Of a stretch of 64,000 nucleotides of DNA, positions 18,505 to 27,067 are shown in pieces. Made by a program: the position numbers and the translations under genes. Position 1 is the first letter of the stretch. Every line of letters begins with the position of its first letter. Source of the stretch: Thiorhodovibrio winogradskyi. GTDB lineage: Bacteria > Pseudomonadota > Gammaproteobacteria > Chromatiales > Chromatiaceae. The notes under the pieces are model-generated. The model had not been told where the DNA came from and ran no database searches. It saw nothing but the letters and a program-made list of their open reading frames with translations. The stretch spans positions 941,531-1,005,530 of the forward strand of contig NZ_CP121472.1 of NCBI RefSeq assembly GCF_036208045.1, given 5' to 3'.

Positions 18505-20087
18505 GCGTGGTTCCAGACGAGTCGCCCGCCATGCAGGGTCGCACCATCCAGATTCTCGACACCACTTTGCGCGACGGGGAGCAAACGCAGGGCGTGTCCT
18601 TTTCCCGCGATGAAAAGACCAATATCGCCAAAGTGCTGCTTGAGCAGGTGCGGGTCGACCGCATCGAGGTTGCCTCGGCGCGCGTCTCCGAAGGCGAGCA
18701 GCAGGCCGTGGTGGCCATGATCGATTGGGCGCGCGAGAAAGGGCTCGATCAGCGTATCGAGGTGCTGGGCTTTGTTGATCGCGGCCAGAGTGTCGAGTGG
18801 ATTCGCGCCGCAGGAGGCTCTGTCATCAATCTGCTCGCCAAAGGCAGCGAAAAGCATTGCCAGACCCAGCTCGGCAAAACGCTAAAAGAGCATGCCGCCG
18901 ACGTGCTCGCAACCCTTGAGATCGCAACGAGCCGGGGGCTTAGCGTCAATCTCTATCTGGAGGACTGGTCCAACGGCTATGCCGACAATCCAGACTATGT
19001 CTTTGAATTGATGAGGCTATTACAGGGCGCACCCATCGGTCATGTGATGTTGCCGGATACCCTTGGAGTGATGACGCCGGCGCGCGTATACGCCGCCATG
19101 CGCGATATGATCCAAGGTTTTCCCGACTGCCGGTTCGACTTTCATCCGCATAATGACTACGGGTTGGCGACGGCAAATGTGCTCGCCGCCGCCCGGGCCG
19201 GCGCGGCAGCGGTCCACTGCACCATGAATTGCCTGGGAGAACGAGCCGGCAATGCCTCGCTGGCCGAGGTGGTGGTCAACCTGCGCGACCAACTCGGGAT
19301 GGAACTCGGCATCGACGAGACTCACCTCGTGCGCGCCAGCGAGTTGGTGCAATATTTCTCCGGCAAGCGGATCGCCGACAACGCCCCTATCATCGGCAGC
19401 GATGTTTTCACCCAAACCGCTGGCATTCATGCCGATGGCGATAACAAGGGTCGGCTGTACCACACCAAGCTGTCGCCAGAGCGCTTCAGCCGCCGGCGCA
19501 CCTACGCGCTCGGCAAGCTCAGCGGAAAAGCGTCGCTGATCAAGAACCTGGAACGCCTTGATATTACGCTATCGGAAGAGAATCAACGCAAGGTTCTCAA
19601 GCGCATTATCGAGTTGGGGGATTCAAAAAAATCCATCACGGCGGAGGACCTGCCCTTCATCATCGCCGAGGTGCTCGAAAGTCGCGATTATGATCATGCC
19701 GAGCTACTGGCCTGCAACGTGTCTAGTAGCTTGGGACTTGAGTCGACCGCCAGCATCAAAATTTGCGTGGATGGCGACCAGCTCACGGCCACGGGCAGCG
19801 GCAATGGTGGCTTCGATGCGTTCACCAATGCTCTGTCAGGTATCGTCAAGCGTCTGGGCCTGAAGCTGCCAACACTCATCGATTACGAAGTGCGCATTCC
19901 CAAAGGCGGACGCACCGATGCGCTGACGGAATGCACCATCAGTTGGTCGGACAACGGGCGTGAGTTCAAAACCCGCGGGGTCCATGCAAATCAGGTCTTC
20001 GCCGCGATTGGCGCGACCATGCGCATGCTGAATCTGGTCTTGCATTGGTCGCATCAACAAAATGAAGCATCGGGTCACGCGGCCTGA
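18501..20087 (+). CDS. 2-isopropylmalate synthase / citramalate synthase family enzyme
   Basis: A 528-aa DRE-TIM metallolyase-type acyltransferase. Seen: 'ILDTTLRDGEQTQGVSFS' (catalytic Arg/Asp), 'FHPHNDYGLATAN' (metal His-x-His pair), 'CTMNCLGERAGNASLAEV', 'TQTAGIHADGDNKG', then a C-terminal regulatory domain ('GNGGFDAFTNALSGI'). Family members condense acetyl-CoA with 2-oxoisovalerate (LeuA, leucine) or with pyruvate (CimA, isoleucine). Coupling to thrC makes citramalate synthase worth testing, but the sequence alone does not decide. Starts at GTG overlapping the thrC stop. Confidence 0.88.
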   Translation: MSVVPDESPAMQGRTIQILDTTLRDGEQTQGVSFSRDEKTNIAKVLLEQVRVDRIEVASARVSEGEQQAVVAMIDWAREKGLDQRIEVLGFVDRGQSVEWIRAAGGSVINLLAKGSEKHCQTQLGKTLKEHAADVLATLEIATSRGLSVNLYLEDWSNGYADNPDYVFELMRLLQGAPIGHVMLPDTLGVMTPARVYAAMRDMIQGFPDCRFDFHPHNDYGLATANVLAAARAGAAAVHCTMNCLGERAGNASLAEVVVNLRDQLGMELGIDETHLVRASELVQYFSGKRIADNAPIIGSDVFTQTAGIHADGDNKGRLYHTKLSPERFSRRRTYALGKLSGKASLIKNLERLDITLSEENQRKVLKRIIELGDSKKSITAEDLPFIIAEVLESRDYDHAELLACNVSSSLGLESTASIKICVDGDQLTATGSGNGGFDAFTNALSGIVKRLGLKLPTLIDYEVRIPKGGRTDALTECTISWSDNGREFKTRGVHANQVFAAIGATMRMLNLVLHWSHQQNEASGHAA

Positions 20088-20135
20088 TGCAAGTTCGCGG
20101 CGCCAGTTTCCAACAATCGAAGGAGCCGCCTGGCC

Positions 20136-20519
20136 ATGAATCTGGAAAAAGTAGTCTTCGGGTTTTTTATTTTCCTTGCCTTGACGCTTAATTTTGGTTT
20201 TTTTGTCGGGGAAATCGATAATCTCGAGCATCACCACCTGCGCGAATTCGTGATCTTGTTTATCGTTAACGCCGTGGCCTTGATCATGAAACTTGGTGAT
20301 CGCAGCCAGGTGGACGCCATGCTACTGGCGACCGGACTGGTCGCCATGCTGCAGCTGGTAGGCGCGGCCCTGATATGGATTCTGGCGGCCCATGTGTGGG
20401 AGTCAGGCATGACGCCCGGCGTGATGGCCAGCATCGTCTCTCTTGCTGGTGGGGCCATGGTGGCCAATGTGATTTCCGTGGTGTTGCTGGTGGCGGAAAC
20501 CGTGATGCTGCGGCGTTGA
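20136..20519 (+). CDS. Four-helix membrane protein next to K+ channel (DUF6394-like)
   Basis: A 127-aa hydrophobic protein with about four helices: residues 5-25 ('VVFGFFIFLALTLNFGFFV'), 40-55, 68-90 and 100-122. A ribosome site AAGGAG precedes the ATG. It resembles a family, which I recall as DUF6394, that is found beside TrkA-type K+ channels; here the channel gene begins 92 bp downstream. It may be an auxiliary subunit of that channel. Function unproven. Confidence 0.75.
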   Translation: MNLEKVVFGFFIFLALTLNFGFFVGEIDNLEHHHLREFVILFIVNAVALIMKLGDRSQVDAMLLATGLVAMLQLVGAALIWILAAHVWESGMTPGVMASIVSLAGGAMVANVISVVLLVAETVMLRR

Positions 20520-20611
20520 ACCGAGTTGTTGTCCCCTTCGCCCGGCCGATTGGCTGATTGGGCTTGCGGCTTGACGGCTCGATGTTCTAAGCCCCGCCTT
20601 GTGACCAGGGA

Positions 20612-22327
20612 ATGATCGATAACATCTATTTTCTGATATTGCGCCGCATGCGCAAACCGCTGCTCGCCCTGGTGGTGGTCTATAGCATTGCTGTCTTCGG
20701 ACTGGTGCTTGTTCCCGGGCAGGACTCAGATGGCAATGTGTGGCACATGGGATTCTTCCATGCCTTTTATTTTGTCAGCTACATGGCCACCACCATTGGC
20801 TTTGGCGAACTGCCGCACGAGTTTAGCGACGCGCAACGGTTGTGGACGATCTTTTGCATCTACGCCACTGTCACCGTGTGGCTCTACTCCGTAGGGTCAC
20901 TGATCGCGCTCTTGCAGGACGAGAATTTGCAACGCGCGCTGGCGGAAGGGCGTTTCGCCGGCGGTGTCAAGCGGATCACCACGCCTTTTTTTCTGATCGT
21001 GGGCTACGGTCAGACCGGGCGTGACCTAGTCCGGGCATTGACCAGCGAAGGTCGCCGAGCCGTGGTGATCGATTCCGATCTCGAGCGCTTAAACGGGCTC
21101 CAGCTGGAAAAGTTGCGCGAGTTTGTCCCTTCCCTGCAAGCGGATGCGCAGTGTCCAGATGTACTCTTGAGTGGCGGCCTGCGCCATCCCATGTGTCAAG
21201 CGGTACTTGCATTGACATCCTCCAACGAGGTCAATCTGAAAGTCGCGCTGGCTGCAAAATTGCTGCATCCCGAGGTAACCGTCATTTGCCGGTCGGATTC
21301 GAACGACGTTTCCGCCAATATGTTGTCGTTTGATACCAACTATGTCCTCAATCCCTTCGAGATCTTCGCGCGCTATCTGCGCATGGCGTTGTCCGCCCAT
21401 TGCCATGCCATTCTTAACGACTGGCTTGGCGCCCTGCGCGACGCCCAACTGGGCGAACCGCGCAAGCCACCCATTCACGGGCGCTGGATACTGTGCGGCT
21501 TCGGGCGTTTTGGCAAAGCGGTCTATCGGGAGCTCAGCGGGCTCGCGTGCGAGCTCATGGTCATAGAACAGAGCCCTGAGCACACTGGCACGCCACCGAC
21601 GGCGTGGATGCACGGTCGGGGTACCGAGGCCGCTACCCTTGAACAGGCCGGCATACGCGAGGCGGTTGGCCTGATTGCCGGCACGGATAACGATGCGAAT
21701 AATCTTTCCATCGTCATGACCGCGCGGGCACTCAATCCGGAACTCTTTGTGGTGGTGCGGGAAAACAACCTGGTCAATGAAGACTTGTTTAGCGCGGTCA
21801 AAGCGGATACTCGCATGCATCCAAGCCTGATCGTGGCCAATCGGATCCGGACTCTGCTCAAATCGCCACTCTTGAGTCGTTTTTTTGACCTGGTCCAGGA
21901 TTGCGATGAGGCCTGGGCCTGTACGCTGGTCAGTCGCGTGGCGGCCACCATGCAGGAGAGCGCGCCTGAAGTCTGGGAGTTCGGTTTCGACCGCAAGGAT
22001 GCGCCAGCGCTGCTTGAAGCAGCTGATCTTGGCTTCGACATCCGGCTGAGTGATCTGCTCAAGGATCCGGGTGAGCCGGACACGAATCTGTCGGCGATCA
22101 TACTGCTTCATCAAGGTGGTAGCAAAGATCAGCTGTTGCCTGAGCCTGATATGCTGTTGCAAGCAGGCGACCGCCTGCTGTGCTGCGGTAATGGTCGAGC
22201 GCGCTCGCGTATGCGTTGGAATCTGGTAGATATCGACGTGCTGAGCACAACTCTTGGCCAACCGCAGCAGCGCGGATGGGTTTGGCAGCGATTGCAGCCA
22301 CACTTGCCCGCGCGCTGGCGAACCTGA
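20612..22327 (+). CDS. Potassium channel with two RCK/TrkA-N domains
   Basis: A 571-aa protein. Two N-terminal helices flank a pore with filter 'TTIGFGE' (T60-T61-I-G63-F64-G65). Two Rossmann RCK domains follow: the first with 'IVGYGQTGRD' (GYGQTG at 131-136), the second with 'ILCGFGRFGKAV' (from 294), each with a C-terminal lobe. It is a ligand-gated K+ channel or efflux system sensing NAD(H) or nucleotides. The pore is single, so a tetramer is expected. It follows the small membrane gene and precedes hemerythrin. Confidence 0.92.
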   Translation: MIDNIYFLILRRMRKPLLALVVVYSIAVFGLVLVPGQDSDGNVWHMGFFHAFYFVSYMATTIGFGELPHEFSDAQRLWTIFCIYATVTVWLYSVGSLIALLQDENLQRALAEGRFAGGVKRITTPFFLIVGYGQTGRDLVRALTSEGRRAVVIDSDLERLNGLQLEKLREFVPSLQADAQCPDVLLSGGLRHPMCQAVLALTSSNEVNLKVALAAKLLHPEVTVICRSDSNDVSANMLSFDTNYVLNPFEIFARYLRMALSAHCHAILNDWLGALRDAQLGEPRKPPIHGRWILCGFGRFGKAVYRELSGLACELMVIEQSPEHTGTPPTAWMHGRGTEAATLEQAGIREAVGLIAGTDNDANNLSIVMTARALNPELFVVVRENNLVNEDLFSAVKADTRMHPSLIVANRIRTLLKSPLLSRFFDLVQDCDEAWACTLVSRVAATMQESAPEVWEFGFDRKDAPALLEAADLGFDIRLSDLLKDPGEPDTNLSAIILLHQGGSKDQLLPEPDMLLQAGDRLLCCGNGRARSRMRWNLVDIDVLSTTLGQPQQRGWVWQRLQPHLPARWRT

Positions 22328-22371
22328 CCGCAGCCCCGTGCCCCGGAACCTGAGCTGATGGAGACCACCCT

Positions 22372-22968
22372 ATGACTGCGCTAATCAATCGGCTAACAGG
22401 CGATCACCGTCGTTTTGGGCGCATTATGATTCTGCTTGAGAACTCGGTTGCGCGGTTTCATGGCGGTGATGAGCCCGACTATGAATTGCTGTGCGAGTTG
22501 CTGGAATATGTTGTGGACTATGCTGATCAAGTCCATCACCCGAGTGAGGAGCAGATCTTCGCCGCCATGCGCGGCACACTCGAACAAAATAACGCACTAC
22601 CCGGGATTGATCCCGCGGCTTTAGTCCAGGCTATCGCGGAATTGAGCGACCAGCATCGTCAGCTTGAAGCCATGAACCGCGCCTTTCGCGATGCCATTGA
22701 AGGCATAGTGCATGAGGAAGTGCTGTCACGCGATGCAGTGGCGGAACAAGGATTCGCGGCCATTGCCCTGATGCGCAGGCATATCGATGCAGAGGAAAGA
22801 CAAGTGTTTCCGGCTGCTTGTGCCTTGCTCTCGGCGGCCGACTGGGCGCAACTCGAGCAACAGGCACCGAGTGCCGCCGATCCAGTGTTCGGCCAGCTTG
22901 ACCCGCTGCGCTTCCGCACCTTGTATGATTACCTGAAAGACGAGTTCGATACCGAGGACGCCGAATGA
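22372..22968 (+). CDS. Hemerythrin HHE-domain protein
   Basis: A 198-aa helical protein with the hemerythrin-like iron ligands: 'LTGDHRRFGRIM' near residue 12, 'YADQVHHPSEEQIF' near 55, 'LSDQHRQLEAMN' near 95 and 'MRRHIDAEERQVFP' near 140. Such proteins bind a di-iron centre and sense or carry O2, or protect iron-sulfur/iron metabolism. Its stop overlaps the hemH start (ATGA), so it is coupled to ferrochelatase, which suggests a link to iron or oxygen handling for heme synthesis. Confidence 0.92.
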   Translation: MTALINRLTGDHRRFGRIMILLENSVARFHGGDEPDYELLCELLEYVVDYADQVHHPSEEQIFAAMRGTLEQNNALPGIDPAALVQAIAELSDQHRQLEAMNRAFRDAIEGIVHEEVLSRDAVAEQGFAAIALMRRHIDAEERQVFPAACALLSAADWAQLEQQAPSAADPVFGQLDPLRFRTLYDYLKDEFDTEDAE

Positions 22969-24044
22969 AATACAAGAACGTAGTCGATTTTCAGCACGAT
23001 ATGCCGGAAAAGCTCGGTGTATTGATGCTGAACCTTGGCACCCCGGACGCTCCCACGCCAAATGCCGTGCGCCGCTATCTGGCCGAGTTCTTGAATGACC
23101 CGCGTGTGGTCGAGGTTCCACGCCCGCTATGGTGGTTTATTCTGCATGGCGTCATTCTGCGCGTGCGTCCGGCTCGATCCGCGCGTGCCTATCAAGCGGT
23201 ATGGACAGATCGCGGCTCGCCACTGCTCGATATCGCGCAGCGACAGGCTGCTGGCTTGCAGGAACGCCTGAGCGCAAGAATTGGCGCGAAAGTGCGCGTG
23301 GAACTTGGCATGCGTTATGGCAATCCGTCAGTCTCACAGGCACTGGACCGGCTCAAAGCGGACTCAGTCCGCCGTCTGCTGGTGTTGCCCCTTTATCCCC
23401 AATACTCCGGCACGACCACCGCGTCCAGCTTTGATGCCGTGACCGAAGAACTTAGCACCTGGCGTTGGCTCCCTGAAATCCGCTTTGTCAACCACTACCA
23501 CGACGAGCCAGCTTACATCGACGCCCTGGCCGACAGCATCCGACGCGCCTGGGCGGAACAAAGCGAGCCCGAGCGTCTGCTGTTTTCCTTCCACGGCATC
23601 CCCAAGCGCTACTTCACCGCAGGCGACCCCTATCACTGCCATTGCCACAAAACCGCACGCATGGTCGCCGAACAACTCGAACTGCACGAAGACCGCTGGT
23701 TGGTGTCCTTCCAGTCCCGTGTCGGACGTGATGAATGGCTCCAACCCTACACCGATGAAACTCTGAAACTATGGGGCAGTGACGGCGTCAAGAGCGTGCA
23801 GGTGATCGCCCCCGGGTTCTCCGCTGATTGCCTGGAAACCCTGGAAGAAATCGATGTTGAAAACCGCCGTTATTTCATCGAAGCTGGCGGGGAGAGCTAT
23901 TACTATATCCCTTGCCTCAACGACACCCCCGACCATCTCGATATGCTGGCGGCGTTGGTCACCCGCCATACCTGCGGCTGGCCGGAGATGCAAGCCAGCG
24001 GCGGGGCCTGTCCGCATTTGGTGAACATGGCCGCGGCTGGCTAG
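22965..24044 (+). CDS. hemH: Ferrochelatase
   Basis: A 359-aa protoheme ferrolyase that inserts Fe2+ into protoporphyrin IX. Seen: 'LGVLMLNLGTPDAPTPNAVRRYL', 'YPQYSGTTTASSFD', and the catalytic histidine in 'LLFSFHGIPKRYF', followed by 'GDPYHCHCHKTAR' and 'FQSRVGRDEWLQPYT'. No TM anchor. Translationally coupled to the hemerythrin gene. The more A/T-rich secondary-metabolite region begins just after it. Confidence 0.96.
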   Translation: MKYKNVVDFQHDMPEKLGVLMLNLGTPDAPTPNAVRRYLAEFLNDPRVVEVPRPLWWFILHGVILRVRPARSARAYQAVWTDRGSPLLDIAQRQAAGLQERLSARIGAKVRVELGMRYGNPSVSQALDRLKADSVRRLLVLPLYPQYSGTTTASSFDAVTEELSTWRWLPEIRFVNHYHDEPAYIDALADSIRRAWAEQSEPERLLFSFHGIPKRYFTAGDPYHCHCHKTARMVAEQLELHEDRWLVSFQSRVGRDEWLQPYTDETLKLWGSDGVKSVQVIAPGFSADCLETLEEIDVENRRYFIEAGGESYYYIPCLNDTPDHLDMLAALVTRHTCGWPEMQASGGACPHLVNMAAAG

Positions 24045-24108
24045 TGCATGAGGTTGCAAACCCTTTGAGAAAATTTAACCCAACGCCTTAATATGGCCTG
24101 GGAGTCCG

Positions 24109-25368
24109 ATGATATTTGCCTTTCTTCTTGTTGCATTGCTTCTTGTGGTGGCCTTTGTCTCTCCATTTCCGTACCTTCGCACCTACGCATTACTGTGGAA
24201 GTATGTATTGATCGTAAGACAACCAGGGATTGGGATCCGCGCTCGACTGCGTCAAGCCATCTTTCTGCTGCGCAATGGCGCATTGATACCACTCTGGACA
24301 TGTCTTTGGTATCTCGATGAACTGCTGTTTCCGAATTACCGGAAACAGCCAGTTCAACCCGTCTTTATTATCGGCGAGCCACGCTGTGGCACAACGCTGT
24401 TACACCGCACACTGGCGGCAGATCAAAGGAACTTTTTTGCGATCCGCCATTTCGAATGGAGATATCCATTTATTTCTGTACAAAAGCTTGCCCGGGCACT
24501 CAAATTGGAGTCGATGCTTGAAACAACGAGCTACTGGCCAAATTCCGAAACTGGTCGCATTGCGATGCGAATGCATCCAAATATGCTTTATGACTACGAA
24601 GAGGACGGCGTCTTTTTTGAAGAAAGGTTCATGCACCATCTTTTTGTCTTTCTCAGATTTCCTTTTCCCGGACTCCTTCCAGTGCTTGAATCATTTCCAG
24701 AATTACCTGAGTCTCGACGACGCCAGATGCTTGTGACCCATCGCAAGGTGATCCAGAAAGTCGCTTTCCTCTCTCAGTCTGATTCCAGGCTCTACCTTTC
24801 AAAAGAAGTCACCAGCCATCACAAAATTCCAATGCTCTTGTCATTCTACCCCCGTGCTCGCTTCGTTGTTCTTGTGCGGCCAGCCAGCGAACTCATCGAT
24901 TCGCTTTTGGCGCTGGTACGCATGTCTACCCTAGCCAAGACCAACATCGACCCTTTTGAGGTTCCCGGCTGGCGAGACGCCTTTCTGGAAAGAATGCGCA
25001 TGGATTGCGACTATCTCGTGGAATTAAGCGAAAAGTTTATCGACCCGCAACGACAGGCACGTCTCACTTTTGGACACTTGACAGCCAATATTCCCGAGGC
25101 TGTTTCCCAGCTCTACAACTTTCTCGAGCTTAAACTAGAAAAGCCCTTCGCTGCTCATCTGCGTAAACAAGAAGCGCAACAAAACGCACGCGATCGGGGA
25201 TACGATTATCAACATGTCACTGTTCCAGGCTTTACCCTCTACGACCGCTTCGTTTGCAAAGTTAGCGAGGCGGGCCTAGCACAAGCGCGAGGATTGCAAT
25301 GCGGACCTAGCGATTCTTCACATCAAGACATTAAACAAACAGGTAGTAATGACCTCATGCTTCATTGA
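24109..25368 (+). CDS. Membrane-anchored sulfotransferase-like protein
   Basis: A 419-aa protein with an N-terminal hydrophobic helix ('MIFAFLLVALLLVVAFV') followed by a sulfotransferase domain. The 5'-phosphosulfate loop is 'IGEPRCGTTLLHRTL' (about residue 90) and the 3'-phosphate strand is 'ARFVVLVRPASELIDSL'. Such enzymes transfer sulfate from PAPS to a hydroxyl or amine. It ends 20 bp before the MbtH-like gene and has the same A/T-rich composition, so it is the likely first gene of the NRPS cluster. Acceptor unknown; sulfation of the peptide product is inference. Confidence 0.87.
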   Translation: MIFAFLLVALLLVVAFVSPFPYLRTYALLWKYVLIVRQPGIGIRARLRQAIFLLRNGALIPLWTCLWYLDELLFPNYRKQPVQPVFIIGEPRCGTTLLHRTLAADQRNFFAIRHFEWRYPFISVQKLARALKLESMLETTSYWPNSETGRIAMRMHPNMLYDYEEDGVFFEERFMHHLFVFLRFPFPGLLPVLESFPELPESRRRQMLVTHRKVIQKVAFLSQSDSRLYLSKEVTSHHKIPMLLSFYPRARFVVLVRPASELIDSLLALVRMSTLAKTNIDPFEVPGWRDAFLERMRMDCDYLVELSEKFIDPQRQARLTFGHLTANIPEAVSQLYNFLELKLEKPFAAHLRKQEAQQNARDRGYDYQHVTVPGFTLYDRFVCKVSEAGLAQARGLQCGPSDSSHQDIKQTGSNDLMLH

Positions 25369-25388
25369 GGCAAGATCGAGGAAAAGAC

Positions 25389-25601
25389 ATGACTCCGATA
25401 GAGAAAGCCGATCAAACCCTTTGGCGTGTTGTCGTCAATCACGAAGAACAATACTCGATTTGGCCTGTCGATCAAACACTCCCCTTGGGTTGGACGGACA
25501 TTGGCAAGCAGGGGGTCAAGTCAGAATGTCTCGAGCACATTGAGACAGTCTGGACCGACTTACGTCCATTAAGCCTTCGCCTGCAATTACAACAATATTA
25601 A
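25389..25601 (+). CDS. MbtH-like protein, NRPS adenylation partner
   Basis: A 70-aa protein starting at ATG 25389 after a GAGGAAAAG ribosome site. It has nearly all signature residues of the family: 'VVNHEEQYSIWPVDQTLP', 'GWTDIG', 'ECLEHIETVWTDLRP' and 'SLRLQL'. MbtH-like proteins bind NRPS A domains and are needed for their folding or activity. The only NRPS in the window, at 29398-37155, is its presumed partner. Confidence 0.95.
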   Translation: MTPIEKADQTLWRVVVNHEEQYSIWPVDQTLPLGWTDIGKQGVKSECLEHIETVWTDLRPLSLRLQLQQY

Positions 25602-25712
25602 TCACCGAATAAGTCATCACCTAAGAGACGACCACCAAAGTACTTGGCACAATTGGCTCAACATCGGCAATATTTCTCGCCAAGGCTGCGACTTTATACA
25701 GGATTAATACGA

Positions 25713-26924
25713 ATGGCTAATTGGAATGTCCGAATCAAAGACGCTGGGACAGAAATTGCTCAAACGCTTACCTCTCAATCCTCAGGCGAGTCAAGTCCAC
25801 CCGCGGCTAAGCGAAGGGGGCAGCACCATCCAGTGAAGACCTCCTTGGATGAAGCGGCACAGTTGATCGATGACAATCGCCTTGATGATGCGCTTGCAGC
25901 CTATGAAGCAATTCTTGAAAAACATCCTGATATCGCCATGGCATATGTAGGAATCGGAAATATTCACGCCAAGCGCGGGCAAGACGACGAAGCCTTGGAG
26001 TACTATGAAGGCGCATTGCATCTGCGCCAGGATTTTATCCCGGCTCTTTTGCAATCCGGTTACGCTCATGCGCGTCAAGGCGCCGATGAAAAAGCCTTAT
26101 CGAAATTCAAGGACGTACTCAATTTCAACCCCTCGGTGATCATGGCATGGCTAAGTATTGCTCGGATCCATGCCAAGCAAGGGGAATTTCAGCAAGCGAT
26201 TGACCATCTACAACAGGCACTGAGCTTTAATCCGCAATTCGAGGCGGCTCGGCTAGCATTGGCGGGTATTTATCAAAAGCAAGGGGATGCGCAAGCAGCT
26301 TTGACCGAAATCGAGAAGGTTGAACGAGCCAAACCAGAGTCTTTTCAAAGCCTCCTGCGGCTAGCTGCCTTGTTGTTTGAACTAAAGCATTACCAACGCG
26401 CCATCAATGCTTGCAATCAGGCGATCACGCTCGCGCCCGAACGGGCCGATGCGCATCAGCTTCTCGGTCGCTGCCATCTTGCCTTAGGTGAACACGACAG
26501 CGCCCTGGCTGCTTTCCTGACTTCTGAGCGACTCGACCCCGAGCGCGTTGCAGCCAGCTTCGGCATCGTGGAGGTCAATATTGCAACACGCGATTTCGAG
26601 GAAGCCAGACGGCGACTCATCACCTTGACCAAGGGCGTGAAAAAGCTCGGCATGGCCCATCGAATGCTTGGCGAGCTCCTGATGCGCGAAGAGTCCTGGG
26701 CGGATGCCGTGGCTGAATTTCGAGCGGCCGTTCTTCATAGTACATGGTTGGTAGAAAAACAACCTGAACTGGGGCAAATCCCACCTGACCCCACCAATCC
26801 ACGAACCGAAGCGGAATGTTACGCAGATCTTTTTTCAAAGTTCTCTCCTTTTCGTGATTTCTCACCCGAAACCATCAATGATGATTCCGCGGATTCTCCA
26901 CCGAATATGATTGGCGGCAGATAG
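25713..26924 (+). CDS. TPR-repeat protein
   Basis: A 403-aa protein; ATG 25713 is preferred over the TTG at 25644 because AGGA lies 9 bases before it and the upstream codons show no family pattern. After a Ser/Pro-rich N-terminus it consists of about eight TPR units ('AAYEAILEKHPDIAMAYVGIG', 'ALEYYEGALHLRQDFIPALL' types) up to about residue 340, then a disordered acidic tail. No enzyme domain. TPR segments are often fused to sulfotransferases; here the two genes are close but separate. It could scaffold enzymes of the cluster. Function unknown. Confidence 0.85.
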   Translation: MANWNVRIKDAGTEIAQTLTSQSSGESSPPAAKRRGQHHPVKTSLDEAAQLIDDNRLDDALAAYEAILEKHPDIAMAYVGIGNIHAKRGQDDEALEYYEGALHLRQDFIPALLQSGYAHARQGADEKALSKFKDVLNFNPSVIMAWLSIARIHAKQGEFQQAIDHLQQALSFNPQFEAARLALAGIYQKQGDAQAALTEIEKVERAKPESFQSLLRLAALLFELKHYQRAINACNQAITLAPERADAHQLLGRCHLALGEHDSALAAFLTSERLDPERVAASFGIVEVNIATRDFEEARRRLITLTKGVKKLGMAHRMLGELLMREESWADAVAEFRAAVLHSTWLVEKQPELGQIPPDPTNPRTEAECYADLFSKFSPFRDFSPETINDDSADSPPNMIGGR

Positions 26925-27067
26925 GGGAGTATCGCTTAAAGTGGGAAATGACACTGAATGCAAGCCGACGAGATGAATATACGCGCACCAGATCCTTTCA
27001 ATTTTTTTACAGTTTTAGTCATGCAACCTGAGATTTTAACTTAATTAACTTTTTAAAGGGAGGCAAC

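Noticed and set aside
21089..22303. 404-codon open frame antisense to the K+ channel gene
   Set aside because: The channel frame has filter and two Rossmann motifs; the antisense frame has none.
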